NCBI RefSeq assembly: GCF_001612745.1
Contig: NZ_BDBA01000121.1
Location: 1 to 39,584 of the forward strand
Source of the DNA: Nocardia amamiensis NBRC 102102
Lineage (GTDB): Bacteria > Actinomycetota > Actinomycetes > Mycobacteriales > Mycobacteriaceae
Reading direction: 5' to 3'
Length of the DNA stretch: 39,584 bases
Below the pieces are notes generated by a model. That model saw only the letters and a list, made by a program, of their open reading frames with translations, was not told where the DNA came from and did no database searches. Position 1 is the stretch's first letter, and each line of letters begins with the position of its first letter. Below are positions 1 through 8,613 of this stretch, piece after piece. The translations under genes were made by a program, and so were the position numbers.

Positions 1-149
1 GGGCCGCCCCTGGCGTTGACCGCGATCGCCGCGCCCAGCGCGCCGTCATCGATGACCGGCGGCCCGGCGGCGGAAGCCGGGGCGGGCGGGGCGAGACAGC
101 TGAGGCCGAGCACCAGCGCCACCCCGGTGAGCCGTAGCGGAACGCTCAT
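1..149 (-). CDS. mycP: Mycosin (MycP) subtilisin-like protease, N-terminal fragment
   Basis: Only the first ~50 codons are in the window. They encode a basic N-terminus, a hydrophobic core and an Ala/Pro-rich cleavage region (a signal peptide), followed by a segment beginning GPPVIDDGALG. That resembles the short N-terminal extension of ESX mycosins, the membrane-anchored subtilisin-like proteases that stabilise the ESX complex and process some substrates. The position directly after eccD, in the same direction, is the usual place for mycP. The ATG at 149 is chosen, but GTG codons at 155 and 161 are in frame and the GTG at 155 is better spaced from a GGAG, so the start is uncertain by up to four codons. 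No catalytic residue lies inside the window, so the family call rests on the signal peptide, the N-terminal motif and synteny. Confidence 0.72.
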   Translation of the reverse strand, partial: MSVPLRLTGVALVLGLSCLAPPAPASAAGPPVIDDGALGAAIAVNARGG

Positions 150-168
150 CGCCACAACCACTCCACGA

Positions 169-1641
169 TCACAGGTTTCTTGCCGCCGAGTACAAGTCCA
201 TGATCCATAGCACCAGCGGCACGACGGTGACGATCAGCAGATATTCGAAGATCTCACCGGCACGTCTGCTCACCGGCGACATCTCGGTGTGCGGGGCGAT
301 GACACCGAAGCCGACCATCGCCGTCGCGACCGCCAGCAGGATGCCCGCGATCGGCACCAACCACGACGGATGGCCGACCGCGACGGCGACCCCGACCGCG
401 ACCAGCGTGGTCGCGCCACCGGCGATCAGCGTGCCCGCCTGGACCAGGTCCGCGAATGCCCGTCCGCGCAGGGACAGGATCAGCCCGAGGACCACCGCCA
501 GTGCGATGCCCTGCCAACGCGCCGCGCCCAGCGGATCGGCGGCGAGCACCGCGCCGACCGTCGCGGCGAGCGTGCTGCCCAGCAGGATGCCGGATTGGTA
601 CTGGTTGGCGGCTTTCGCGCGCAGTTCGAGACCCGCCGCCGATGGCAGCGCGGTGGCGCCGATCGCGCCGATGTCCTCGATGGTGGGGCGGGGCTCGTGA
701 TCGGCCGGGTCGATCGCGCCGCCCGCGGTGGGCACCGGGGGGACGGGCAGGCGCGCGGCGGCGACCGCGAGCCGCGGCGCCATCGTGATCATGATCAACG
801 CGGCGACCAGCACGCCCGCCGCGATCTTGGGCGTTCCGACTTCCCACACCATCCGCACCAGCGCGGAGAAACCCGTGAACGCGGCCGCGGTGAGCGCAGC
901 CGCGCACAGCAGCGCGCCGACCCCCGTGACGCTGTAGGCGACCACGGCCACGACCAGCGCCGTGACCGAGGCGAGCAAGAGATGCGGAGAGCCGAGCGTG
1001 TTGGGGACGAAGAACGCGGCGGCGGCGAAGAACAACGCTATCGCGTACAGCGACAGCAGCGTCGCGGCCAGCGTCGCCTGATATTTCCGCACGCCGATCA
1101 CCGCGGCGGTCACCGCGGCCAGCCCGGCGCCCGCGGGCAGGAAGCCGATCGCGATGCTCGCGCCGTCGGTCTTGGCCACGGCCAGCACACCGATCGCGGC
1201 GAGCACCCCGGCCAGCGCCGTGATCAGGCCCATCCACCGGGCCGCGACCGGTGACCAGCTGCGGAACGACTCCCCCGTCAGCCGCGAGACCGCGTCGATC
1301 ACGTCGTCGAACAGGGCGGGCGACTCCTTCGCCGTCACCGATCGCAAGACCAGCAGCTCGCCGTCGAACACCTCGGCGTCGGTCAGCGTCTGGTTGGGCG
1401 GAATCGGGTCGCGCCCGATCCTGGCCAGGGTCCAATGCTCGGTGCGCAGCGGGGCGCCTTCGTCGTGCTCGGTGAGGTCGGGAGTACGGGACTCGATCAG
1501 TTCCACGATGTCGGTGATGAACGCGGCGATCGGAATCGTCGCGGGCAGCCCCAGATCCAGCTGGGTGTTGCCGCCGATCACCGAGACTCGGCACAGCTCC
1601 GGATCAGCGGCTCCCAAGCCGCTGGTCGACGACTCGGTCAC
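169..1641 (-). CDS. eccD: ESX membrane channel protein EccD
   Basis: 490 aa. Residues ~15-100 form a ubiquitin-like (YukD-type) domain beginning CRVSVIGGNTQLDLGLP, and the rest from ~130 is a succession of about eleven hydrophobic helices. This matches EccD, the polytopic component that lines the inner-membrane pore of the ESX complex. The length is close to the usual ~470-510 aa. The start is a GTG with a GGGAG 11 nt upstream. It ends 20 bp before the mycP start, so eccD-mycP is a transcription unit. It diverges from eccA across a 121-bp gap. I see no truncation or frameshift. Confidence 0.93.
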   Translation of the reverse strand: MTESSTSGLGAADPELCRVSVIGGNTQLDLGLPATIPIAAFITDIVELIESRTPDLTEHDEGAPLRTEHWTLARIGRDPIPPNQTLTDAEVFDGELLVLRSVTAKESPALFDDVIDAVSRLTGESFRSWSPVAARWMGLITALAGVLAAIGVLAVAKTDGASIAIGFLPAGAGLAAVTAAVIGVRKYQATLAATLLSLYAIALFFAAAAFFVPNTLGSPHLLLASVTALVVAVVAYSVTGVGALLCAAALTAAAFTGFSALVRMVWEVGTPKIAAGVLVAALIMITMAPRLAVAAARLPVPPVPTAGGAIDPADHEPRPTIEDIGAIGATALPSAAGLELRAKAANQYQSGILLGSTLAATVGAVLAADPLGAARWQGIALAVVLGLILSLRGRAFADLVQAGTLIAGGATTLVAVGVAVAVGHPSWLVPIAGILLAVATAMVGFGVIAPHTEMSPVSRRAGEIFEYLLIVTVVPLVLWIMDLYSAARNL

Positions 1642-1762
1642 GAGTTTGCAGACTCCCTATGTCAACTCTGTCTTGCTCGGCAACGCACCCAATCTATACC
1701 GCGGTCTCCCGGTATGCTGACCGAGAACTCGCAAATACCGTAAGCTTTGGGGGCTTACCCGC
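1642..1762. promoter_or_regulatory. Divergent eccD/eccA intergenic region with leader stem-loop
   Basis: This 121-bp gap separates the divergent eccD and eccA genes. For eccA, a weak sigma70-like pair can be drawn: TTGCTC at 1673-1678 and TATACC at 1695-1700, spacer 16. A perfect 6-bp inverted repeat, gtaagc at 1740-1745 and gcttac at 1753-1758 with a 7-nt loop, ends four bases before the eccA ATG. The G-run that would serve as ribosome binding site lies in and next to its loop, so folding of the transcript could affect eccA translation. The promoter assignment is a guess; the inverted repeat is directly visible. Confidence 0.4.
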
Positions 1763-3586
1763 ATGACCGGCAACCGCCAAGCACAACGCGCCTTCGACGC
1801 CGGCGTCTTGTCATTGGGCCTCAGTATCGACGGGCAGGAATCCACACGCGATCTCGACTACGCGAAGCTTGCGTTCACCAGGGCGACGGAGTGGGATCCC
1901 GGTATGTGCGACGCGTGGCTCGGCCGCGCCGCCGCGGGCGAGGTTACCCGGGAAGTTCTGTTCAATCTCTATAAGACCAGCTCGACCACGCTTTTTCGGG
2001 AGCAGCGCAGGCTGGGCCTGCGGCCGAGGGAACTCGCTGGCCGATTCGTGGTCGGCCAATACATCGACTATCCGCTGGCCAGTTATATCGAGATCTGGCT
2101 CGCCCAAGCTGGGCAGCTGATCGCCGACGCGGACTACGACGAGGCCGAACGGGTGCTCGACGAGCTGGCCGCGCATCGCAAAACCCAGCTCTCCCAGCCC
2201 GACAAGGAGATCGACGACCGCATCTGCGCCTATGTGCGTGCGGTGCTGCACTATCAGACCCAGCGCTGGCCCGACGTGATGACCGTGCTGGCCGGGTCGG
2301 CGGAGTGGGAAGACCCGTACATGGCCGCCGCCGCGCACGTCATGGTCGGCACCGCCTGCGCCCAGCTCGGGCTGTTCGGCGAGGCGATCCGCCGGATGGA
2401 ACAGGCCGAGCAAGGCCCGATCCCGGCCGCGGCCACCACCGCCCGGTTCTGCCGTGGACTGTGCCTGCGGGAAACCGGCAACGAGGTCGAAGCGCAGGCG
2501 CTGTTCGAGAAGGTGTTCTCCGAGGCGCCGGATTTCGAGGCCAACACCCAAGCCATGCGGGACCGCAAGTACCGCATCACGGTGACCACGAAAGAACAGA
2601 TCGACGCGCGCACCAACCGCTGGGATCCGGCCTCGGCGCCCTCGGCGGAGCAGATCGGACGCGAGGAACGCGACGACAAGGCCAAGCAGATCCTCGAGAC
2701 CGCGCGCGCCGAGCTCGACGCGCAGATCGGCTTGGCCGCGGTGAAGACCCAGGTGGCCAAGCTGCAAGCCACCGCGCAACTGGCCAAGATCCGCGCCCAG
2801 AAGGGCATGGCCAGCGTGCCGCGCGGCCAGCACCTGGCCTTCACCGGGCCGCCGGGCACCGGCAAGACCACCATCGCCAGGGTGGTCGCGAAGATCTATT
2901 GCGGGCTCGGTTTGCTGAAGACCGACAATCTCGTCGAGGCCAAGCGCGCCGATTTCGTCGGACAGCACCTGGGTAGCACCGCGATCAAGACCTCCAAGCT
3001 GATCGACAGCGCCATGGACGGCGTGCTGTTCATCGACGAGGCGTACACGCTCATCCAGACCGGCTTGCAGGGCGGCGACGCGTTCGGTCGCGAAGCGGTG
3101 GACACGCTGCTGGCCAGGATGGAAGACGATCGCGACCGCCTCGTGGTGATCATCGCGGGTTATGACGGCGAGATCGATCGGCTGCTCGCCGCCAACGACG
3201 GTCTGGCCTCCCGCTTCGCCAAGCGGGTGAAGTTCGACTCCTACACTCCGCAGGAGCTCGGTGAGATCGGCCAGTTCATCGCGCGCAAGCGGGATTCGGA
3301 GGTCTCCGAGGAGGCGCTGGCGCTGCTCGTCGCCGCCTGCGCCGAGCTGTACGAGAAGGAGAGCACCGACCAGAGCGGTCAGCCACGCCGCGGCGTCGAC
3401 CTCGCCGGCAACGGCCGCTTCATCAGGAACGTGATCGAGGCGGCCGAGGAGGAGCGCGAATTCCGGCTGGCCAATGACGAGAGCCTGGATCTGGCCAACC
3501 TGGACGAGGCGGTGCTCATGCGCATCGAGGCCGACGACATGTCCAATGCCCTCACGAATGTGCTTGCCACTCTGAACTCTGTCTAA
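1763..3586 (+). CDS. eccA: ESX AAA+ ATPase EccA (CbxX/CfqX family)
   Basis: 607 aa, the usual EccA length. Residues ~1-280 are helical TPR-like repeats and the C-terminal half is a CbxX/CfqX-type AAA+ domain. The Walker A motif GPPGTGKTT is at 362-370 (Lys368) and the Walker B motif VLFIDEAYT starts at 421 (Asp425, Glu426); a later LASRF segment holds a likely arginine finger. EccA is a cytosolic ATPase thought to release PE/PPE and other substrates from their EspG chaperones before export, which fits the espG and PE/PPE genes in this locus. It is the only core gene here that is divergent from eccD and convergent with eccB. The start codon sits just after a small stem-loop. Confidence 0.96.
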   Translation: MTGNRQAQRAFDAGVLSLGLSIDGQESTRDLDYAKLAFTRATEWDPGMCDAWLGRAAAGEVTREVLFNLYKTSSTTLFREQRRLGLRPRELAGRFVVGQYIDYPLASYIEIWLAQAGQLIADADYDEAERVLDELAAHRKTQLSQPDKEIDDRICAYVRAVLHYQTQRWPDVMTVLAGSAEWEDPYMAAAAHVMVGTACAQLGLFGEAIRRMEQAEQGPIPAAATTARFCRGLCLRETGNEVEAQALFEKVFSEAPDFEANTQAMRDRKYRITVTTKEQIDARTNRWDPASAPSAEQIGREERDDKAKQILETARAELDAQIGLAAVKTQVAKLQATAQLAKIRAQKGMASVPRGQHLAFTGPPGTGKTTIARVVAKIYCGLGLLKTDNLVEAKRADFVGQHLGSTAIKTSKLIDSAMDGVLFIDEAYTLIQTGLQGGDAFGREAVDTLLARMEDDRDRLVVIIAGYDGEIDRLLAANDGLASRFAKRVKFDSYTPQELGEIGQFIARKRDSEVSEEALALLVAACAELYEKESTDQSGQPRRGVDLAGNGRFIRNVIEAAEEEREFRLANDESLDLANLDEAVLMRIEADDMSNALTNVLATLNSV

Positions 3587-3697
3587 TTGCAGTGCCTCCG
3601 GGAGTTGGTCCAGTCTGGTTGCGTGGCGAGGTGGGTATCTGACCGTGGTTGCGGCGCTGCGTGGTCGCCTTGGGAGGGAACGCGGTGGCAGTTCGGG

Positions 3698-5149
3698 TTA
3701 GCGACCGGACGGCAATGTGTCGTGACTGACGAGCGCGTCCCGCGGTGTGAGGGTGGGGCCGGGCACCAATTGGCCGATGATCGGCCACGGAGCCAGCCGT
3801 GGTTTCGATTCCAGGCCGAGTACCGCCGCGGTCTCGGCGTCGGGTATGCCGTAGCGAATGCCGTTGTCGCCCACATAGAACAGCGTGCCGCGCCGAGCGC
3901 TCTCCGGATCGATCCCCGTGGCCTGGACGAATTCGCCCGTGCCCGGCGGAATGTAGGCCGCGTCCACGCGCTCGCCTGTACCGTCGGCCGTGGCCAGCTC
4001 GACCGGAGTGGCCGAGGAGGACAGCGGCAGTTTGCGGCCCGCCAGGATGGCCACCGTCGCCGCCGGATCGTCGGCACCCCTGGACCAGGACGTGCAGCCG
4101 ACCGGTGCATCCTCGGCCGCCATGATTTTCGGCGTCTCGGGCGGGAAGTGGTCGAGCGGGAGTCGCTCCAGCACCGGGATGCCGGTGATCCGGTCCGGCG
4201 GCACCGTGGTGATCTCGCTCATGCCTTGGGAATTCGCGTTCCGGATGACCTGCGCGGCGAACGGCGACACCCGTTGCACACCATCGGCGAGCACCACGTA
4301 GAGGTCGTCGGCGACCACACCGCGCACCCGTACCACGCCGCCGACCGGCACGCCGGACAGCTTGCCGGGTCCCGGCTCCCCGACACGCTCGATCTGCGGC
4401 GGAGCCAAGGCGGCGACCTGGGTCGCGGCGTTCAACAGCCCGGTGCTGATCGGCCGGGGCTGATGGGCGCGCAGGTTCAGCGACTGAGACATCACGGAGT
4501 CCTTCGGATCGACCTCTGCGCGCTTGCCGTCGTACAACAGGAAGGTCTTGCCCTCGCGGACCACGAACAGCGCGGCGCCGGGGCCGAGCGGCCGGGCGAC
4601 GCCGTCCACGGCGTTTTCCAGACCGCCCGCGATCACCGTGGTGCTCACGCCGGGCGAACGCGCCGCGCTCCCAGCGGGGGACAGTTGCACCGCATCGCAC
4701 AGGGTCCAGATCGACCGCTTTCCCGCCGAGGAACCCGGTAGCGACGCGGGAGCGCCAGGGATGCCCAGCAGCGCACCGCGTGGCAGTGCCGCGAGCTTGG
4801 ATTCTTTGACCGAAGTGGGCGACTCGTTGCTCTGGGTGATCAGCCGGGCCGAGGCCAGATTCAGCACCGGATGCAAGGTGTCGCCGACGACCGCGAAGAG
4901 CGCGCCGCTCTCTTTGGCCATCACGATCTTCGCGTCGTCGACCGAGCCCTGCGGCCGCAGGAACGCCAGGATCGCGGCGCCCGCCACCACCAGCAGGCCG
5001 AGCACCGCACCGACGACCAGGGACCGGGACTGTGAGCGCATGGGGTCGTGCAGCATCCGCACGTCCCGGCGCACGAGCGCGTGTTCGTAACGGCGTAGCA
5101 GGAATCGGTAGCCGTTGACTTGTGCGCGCGTGGTCAACTGGGCCGGCAC
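3698..5149 (-). CDS. eccB: ESX membrane protein EccB
   Basis: 483 aa from a GTG at 5149, preceded by GGAGG four bases away. An in-frame start further up (5332) would overlap eccE and adds a Pro/Arg-rich tail unlike the family, so I rejected it. The N-terminus reads PAQLTTRAQVNGYRFLLRR, the conserved EccB cytosolic segment. It is followed by one transmembrane helix at ~43-64 and a large periplasmic domain with the family motif LHPVLNLASARL. EccB is a core component of the inner-membrane ESX complex and its extracytoplasmic part is thought to shape the periplasmic chamber. It converges on eccA with 111 bp between and diverges from eccE with 95 bp between. Confidence 0.95.
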   Translation of the reverse strand: MPAQLTTRAQVNGYRFLLRRYEHALVRRDVRMLHDPMRSQSRSLVVGAVLGLLVVAGAAILAFLRPQGSVDDAKIVMAKESGALFAVVGDTLHPVLNLASARLITQSNESPTSVKESKLAALPRGALLGIPGAPASLPGSSAGKRSIWTLCDAVQLSPAGSAARSPGVSTTVIAGGLENAVDGVARPLGPGAALFVVREGKTFLLYDGKRAEVDPKDSVMSQSLNLRAHQPRPISTGLLNAATQVAALAPPQIERVGEPGPGKLSGVPVGGVVRVRGVVADDLYVVLADGVQRVSPFAAQVIRNANSQGMSEITTVPPDRITGIPVLERLPLDHFPPETPKIMAAEDAPVGCTSWSRGADDPAATVAILAGRKLPLSSSATPVELATADGTGERVDAAYIPPGTGEFVQATGIDPESARRGTLFYVGDNGIRYGIPDAETAAVLGLESKPRLAPWPIIGQLVPGPTLTPRDALVSHDTLPSGR

Positions 5150-5244
5150 GAATCCTCCGAACAGGACGCGGGTGGATCGGGGTGCGACATGGTCGCGCGG
5201 CTCTACAGTAGCGAAGCTCAGGAAGTTCGGTCCATGATGAGCCC
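5150..5244. promoter_or_regulatory. Divergent eccB/eccE promoter region
   Basis: 95 bp separate the eccB GTG from the eccE ATG. Both genes must be transcribed outward from here unless eccB is read from inside eccE. I find no convincing -35/-10 pair, only a TAnnnT-type hexamer (TACAGT) on the plus strand near 5205-5210. The assignment rests on gene geometry. Confidence 0.35.
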
Positions 5245-6969
5245 ATGGCGTCAACGACGGCCGACCGGGCCACACGGGCTTCGGCTCCGCCGCTGCACTC
5301 ACGACAGTTCTGGTTGTTCCGGACTCTCCCACTTCGCCTGGTACTCCCGGTATTGCTGCTGGCCATCACGGTCGCGCTGGTCGCGGTGGCGTTCGACGCG
5401 CCGACCTATGCCGCGGTCGCGGGCGGCGCGCTGATCGTGCTGATCGGGCTGGTACGGCGGCGCGGAAATTGCTTGGCGGCGTTTCTCGCCGAAGAATTCA
5501 CTTTCCGGTGGCACGCGTTTCGTCACCGTTCGTCCGCGGTCAACCATGCGCCGTTCGATGTTCCGCTGCCCGACGGCGGCAGCTACGGCATGCGCTGGGA
5601 CGGCACCCGGCTGATCACCATGCTGCGGATCGATGCGCAGCCGCGCGGCGTCACTTTGCTCAGCCCGAGCGGCCTGAACACCGGTGAGATGGTTCCGCTC
5701 CCCGAAATCGCCCGTTGCCTGCACCAATTCGACATCGGACTGGCCTCGATCGACGTGATCAGCACCGGCTCGCGCACCTCCGACGCGGGCCAGGTGGCCC
5801 GGCTCTACGAGCAGATCCTCGGGCCGCTGCCCGCGGTCGCGCACCGCACGGTGTGGGTGGTGCTGCGCTTGGATCCGCTGGCCAATGCGCCCGCGGTGGA
5901 CCGGCGCGGTGGCGGCTCCACCGGAACGCTGCGGTCGGCGATCATCGCCACCCGCCGGGTGGCCAACCGCCTGGCCGCGCGCGACCTCACCGTGTCGGTG
6001 TTGTCGGCCGCCGAAATCACCTCGGCCGTCCACGAACTGACCCGCGGCGCCGCACTCGATCGGCTCACCGAAACCCAGCACAGCATCGAACACGACGGCA
6101 TCCACTCGGCCCTCTACCGGATGGCCCCGGAGGCTCTCGATCCGCGCGGCCTCGCCGAGGTCTGGGCGACACCGAGCCTGGCGACCACCGTGACTTTGCG
6201 TCTGCGGCAGGCGGCCGGGGCGACCACGGGGCCGCACGACGCCGGGCCCGCCACCATCGCGGTGACCGCGACCGTTCGATTCGATTCCCGTGACCGGCCG
6301 CTCGAAGTGAACATTCCCGGCCTGCTGCCCATGTCCGGCAAGCACCGTCGCGCGCTGCTGCAATATCTGCCGGTCGACACCCAGGGCCCGCAGCTGCCGA
6401 TCGACAGCTACTTGGGCACGCCGGAATCCCTGGCCGACCTGTCCACCCCGATCACCGGCTGCGGCCAGGTGATCGGCGCCGATACCTCCGGCCAGGGTGT
6501 GGCACTGCCGCTGGTCGGGCAGTACGTGCGCCGGGTGGAGATCATCGGCGCAGTACTCATCGCCAAACAGGTGATTCTGCGGGCAATCGCGTTGGGCGCC
6601 ACCGTGGTGGTGCACACCAACCGGCACGACACATGGCGCTCGATGGTGGCATATGTCGACGCGCCGCACTCGCTGTCGCTGGCGTCGTGGTCAGCGGGGT
6701 CGCAGCAGGCGAGCTCGCATCGGTCGGCCACGGCGTTCGTCTACGACGGCATTCCGCCATCCACACACCATTCCGACGCGACGGTCATCGTGCTGCGTTC
6801 GGACGCGTCCGGCGCCGAACCCTTCGACGCCGACGTCACGTTGATCGAGGACGCCGAAACGGCGAACCTGGTGACAGTACGAACCGCCACCGGATCCACG
6901 ACCGTCTACATGGTTGCCACCCCGGCAGAGATGAACTACCTCGGCACCCCGATCGCGCTGTCCTACTGA
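5245..6969 (+). CDS. eccE: ESX membrane protein EccE
   Basis: 574 aa, longer than the ~400-460 aa of several mycobacterial EccE proteins. Two adjacent transmembrane helices lie at ~30-50 and ~53-72. They are followed by a soluble region containing the EccE-type stretches GMRWDGTRLITMLRI and HRTVWVVLRLDPL. EccE sits at the periphery of the ESX membrane complex and is needed for its stability. The ATG at 5245 has no well-spaced Shine-Dalgarno sequence; the closest purine run (AGGAAG) ends about 20 bases upstream, so the start is less certain than the identity. It converges with the WXG100 genes and is separated from them by a strong stem-loop. Confidence 0.9.
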   Translation: MASTTADRATRASAPPLHSRQFWLFRTLPLRLVLPVLLLAITVALVAVAFDAPTYAAVAGGALIVLIGLVRRRGNCLAAFLAEEFTFRWHAFRHRSSAVNHAPFDVPLPDGGSYGMRWDGTRLITMLRIDAQPRGVTLLSPSGLNTGEMVPLPEIARCLHQFDIGLASIDVISTGSRTSDAGQVARLYEQILGPLPAVAHRTVWVVLRLDPLANAPAVDRRGGGSTGTLRSAIIATRRVANRLAARDLTVSVLSAAEITSAVHELTRGAALDRLTETQHSIEHDGIHSALYRMAPEALDPRGLAEVWATPSLATTVTLRLRQAAGATTGPHDAGPATIAVTATVRFDSRDRPLEVNIPGLLPMSGKHRRALLQYLPVDTQGPQLPIDSYLGTPESLADLSTPITGCGQVIGADTSGQGVALPLVGQYVRRVEIIGAVLIAKQVILRAIALGATVVVHTNRHDTWRSMVAYVDAPHSLSLASWSAGSQQASSHRSATAFVYDGIPPSTHHSDATVIVLRSDASGAEPFDADVTLIEDAETANLVTVRTATGSTTVYMVATPAEMNYLGTPIALSY

Positions 6970-7059
6970 CGGATCAGTCCCCACGTGCGCGGGAAGCGCG
7001 GGCCGACACCCGGTGCGGAACCGATGGCGGCGGTCATACCCGCTGGTGCGGAGAGCCGT

Positions 7060-7098
7060 CGAACGGCCCGTTCGCCCTTATCGAGAACGGGCCGTTCG
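7060..7098. terminator. Bidirectional terminator-like stem-loop
   Basis: A perfect 14-bp inverted repeat, with arms 7060-7073 (containing gaacggcccgttc) and 7085-7098 and an 11-nt loop, lies between the 3' ends of eccE (plus) and the last WXG100 gene (minus). There is no long T-tract, which is common for actinobacterial terminators. Its position between two convergent genes suggests it ends transcription from both sides. Confidence 0.75.
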
Positions 7099-7114
7099 CG
7101 GTCAGCGGTGGAGC

Positions 7115-7402
7115 TCAGCCTGAGAAGCTGTTGTACACCTTCATGTCGGCGTGCTGCGCGTTGCCGAGCGCGCGGTCGACCGCGTCGCGCAACCGCTCCA
7201 GAATGTCGGCGGTGTCGCTGAACTCGGTGGTCCACGCGGTGTGGGCGGTGCGGAAACCCTCGGCGGACTGGTTGTCCTCCCACGCCACGTTGATCAGCTT
7301 CGCCGCCGCCTCCTCCAGATTGGAGATCTGGGTCTGCAGGCTGCGGTAGTGTCCGTCCAGCTGATCCATCAGCGGCACCAGGTACTTGGGGTCGTAGAGC
7401 AT
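7115..7402 (-). CDS. WXG100 (ESAT-6-like) secreted protein, last gene of the operon
   Basis: 95 aa, two predicted helices around a turn, the size of an ESAT-6/CFP-10 family member. The turn carries Trp41 in AWEDNQSA, so the signature reads W-E-D instead of W-x-G. The C-terminus lacks a YxxxD/E export motif. It follows the other WXG100 gene by 36 bp and has an AAAGGA ribosome site upstream of the ATG at 7402. By family rules it should form a heterodimer with the 98-aa partner and be exported by this ESX system. By position it corresponds to the EsxA-like partner, but I do not assign a letter from sequence alone. Confidence 0.85.
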   Translation of the reverse strand: MLYDPKYLVPLMDQLDGHYRSLQTQISNLEEAAAKLINVAWEDNQSAEGFRTAHTAWTTEFSDTADILERLRDAVDRALGNAQHADMKVYNSFSG

Positions 7403-7438
7403 GTCGGATCCTTTCGTAGAGATGGGCCGGCGCCGCGC

Positions 7439-7735
7439 TCAGACCAGGTTGGTGAACGAGTCGACGTTCTCGGCGTCGACGTTGTTCTTCGTCTGGCTGC
7501 CCTCGAAGATCTTCGAGGTCATGTCGTCCAGCTTGCTGTTGAGGCGGGCGCCTTCGTCCTGCCATGCCTGAGCGGCCCGGCCGCACGCATCGTTGGCATC
7601 GCCCTGCCAGCCTGGCTTGGCGGCCTCGATGTCGCTGCCGATATTGCCGATCGTCGTCTTGATCTGGCCGACGGCCGTCATGAAATCGTTCACGACCTGG
7701 GCGGCCGCGGCATCGTCGAGACTTACCTTGGACAT
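7439..7735 (-). CDS. WXG100 (CFP-10/ESAT-6-like) secreted protein
   Basis: 98 aa with a canonical W-Q-G turn at residues 43-45 (PGWQGDAND) between two amphipathic helices, the hallmark of WXG100 proteins exported by type VII secretion as folded dimers. A strong GGAAGG site precedes the ATG at 7735. It is the upstream gene of the WXG100 pair, the usual place of the CFP-10-like partner. I see no YxxxD/E motif in its C-terminal tail, although one subunit of a pair normally carries it; this is noted as a finding. It follows espG by 86 bp. Confidence 0.88.
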   Translation of the reverse strand: MSKVSLDDAAAAQVVNDFMTAVGQIKTTIGNIGSDIEAAKPGWQGDANDACGRAAQAWQDEGARLNSKLDDMTSKIFEGSQTKNNVDAENVDSFTNLV

Positions 7736-7821
7736 TTTCTGACCTTCCTTCGTCTGTCGTTACTCATGTTGGCGATTCACGTTTCCCGGGTATTCGCACG
7801 CAGCTCTCGACGACGCGCGAG

Positions 7822-8613
7822 CTAGGGCATCCACCTTCCTCCGGGCAGGGATTCGATCAGTGCCGAAATCGCCTGCGCGATCCGGTGATCGGAACCCGGG
7901 GTGAAGGTGGACCAGACCCGAAGGTCCGCCGCGGCGCCGGGACTGGCCGCGATACGACCACGCGCGGTGTCGTACACGGCTACCGCCCCGGACGATCGGA
8001 GGGTCGCCCCGTCCTCATGGGCGTAGGCGACGATTTCGGCGTGCGCGTAGCAGCTGGACATGGCGAGACCGAATTCGATCGCGTCGCGCTGGTCGAGCAC
8101 ACCGAGCGCGTACACAACCTGGGTGAAATCACTCGATGCGGTGGCGCCGTCGAGACGTTCGCGCAATTCCTCCGACGGTGCGCTGAAGCCGGCGATCTCG
8201 GCGGGCGGGCAAGCGCCCAGCGCGGCGAGCACCGGGCGCGCGAGCGCCGCACCGTCGTCGTCGGCCCAGGCCGTGCGCACCTCGAAGGCGTCACCGGTAC
8301 GGATGGCGAGCGCGTGCGCACTCCCCCGGCGGGCCAAACACACGCGCACGGGTCCGGTTTCGGTGTAGATGCGGGCGACCAGTTCACGATCGGGCTGGGC
8401 CAAAGTGTGCAGCGCCGCGGCGAGTTCGGCGTCGAGTTCGTCGTAGCCGTCGACGAGCCCGGACGCGCGCAAGCCCGTAAGGGCCTCCCGCTGCGCTTCC
8501 TGCCAGGCCTCGGCCGAATCCTGCCGCGGCCCAACGCCGAGCACCGACGGCAGCGTCTGCACACCGATCAGGCCGGACGCCGCGAGCAGTCCGTCGTTGG
8601 TCATCGTCGGCAT
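7822..8613 (-). CDS. espG: EspG-family PE/PPE chaperone
   Basis: 263 aa from the ATG at 8613, which has a GGAGGAGG site five bases upstream; the reading frame extends further but the extension is Arg-rich repeat sequence. The protein shows the EspG pattern: an N-terminal LPSVLGV segment, a central LARRGSAHALAIRTGD strand region, and a C-terminal VAVYDTARGRIAASP followed by WSTFTPGSDHRIAQAI. EspG binds the hydrophobic tip of PPE proteins in the cytosol and hands PE-PPE dimers to the ESX machine. It lies downstream of the PE/PPE pair, as expected for a cognate chaperone. Its start overlaps by 13 nt the end of the repeat ORF that separates it from the PPE gene. Confidence 0.9.
   Translation of the reverse strand: MPTMTNDGLLAASGLIGVQTLPSVLGVGPRQDSAEAWQEAQREALTGLRASGLVDGYDELDAELAAALHTLAQPDRELVARIYTETGPVRVCLARRGSAHALAIRTGDAFEVRTAWADDDGAALARPVLAALGACPPAEIAGFSAPSEELRERLDGATASSDFTQVVYALGVLDQRDAIEFGLAMSSCYAHAEIVAYAHEDGATLRSSGAVAVYDTARGRIAASPGAAADLRVWSTFTPGSDHRIAQAISALIESLPGGRWMP

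Noticed and set aside
1660..1665. Perfect TTGACA on the minus strand upstream of eccD
   Set aside because: A 17-bp spacer would put the -10 on the start codon with no TAnnnT there, so it is not a usable -35 for eccD.
3698..5332. Longer eccB reading with 61 extra N-terminal codons
   Set aside because: The extra part runs into eccE and has no family similarity, while GTG 5149 has a ribosome site and starts right at the conserved EccB N-terminus.
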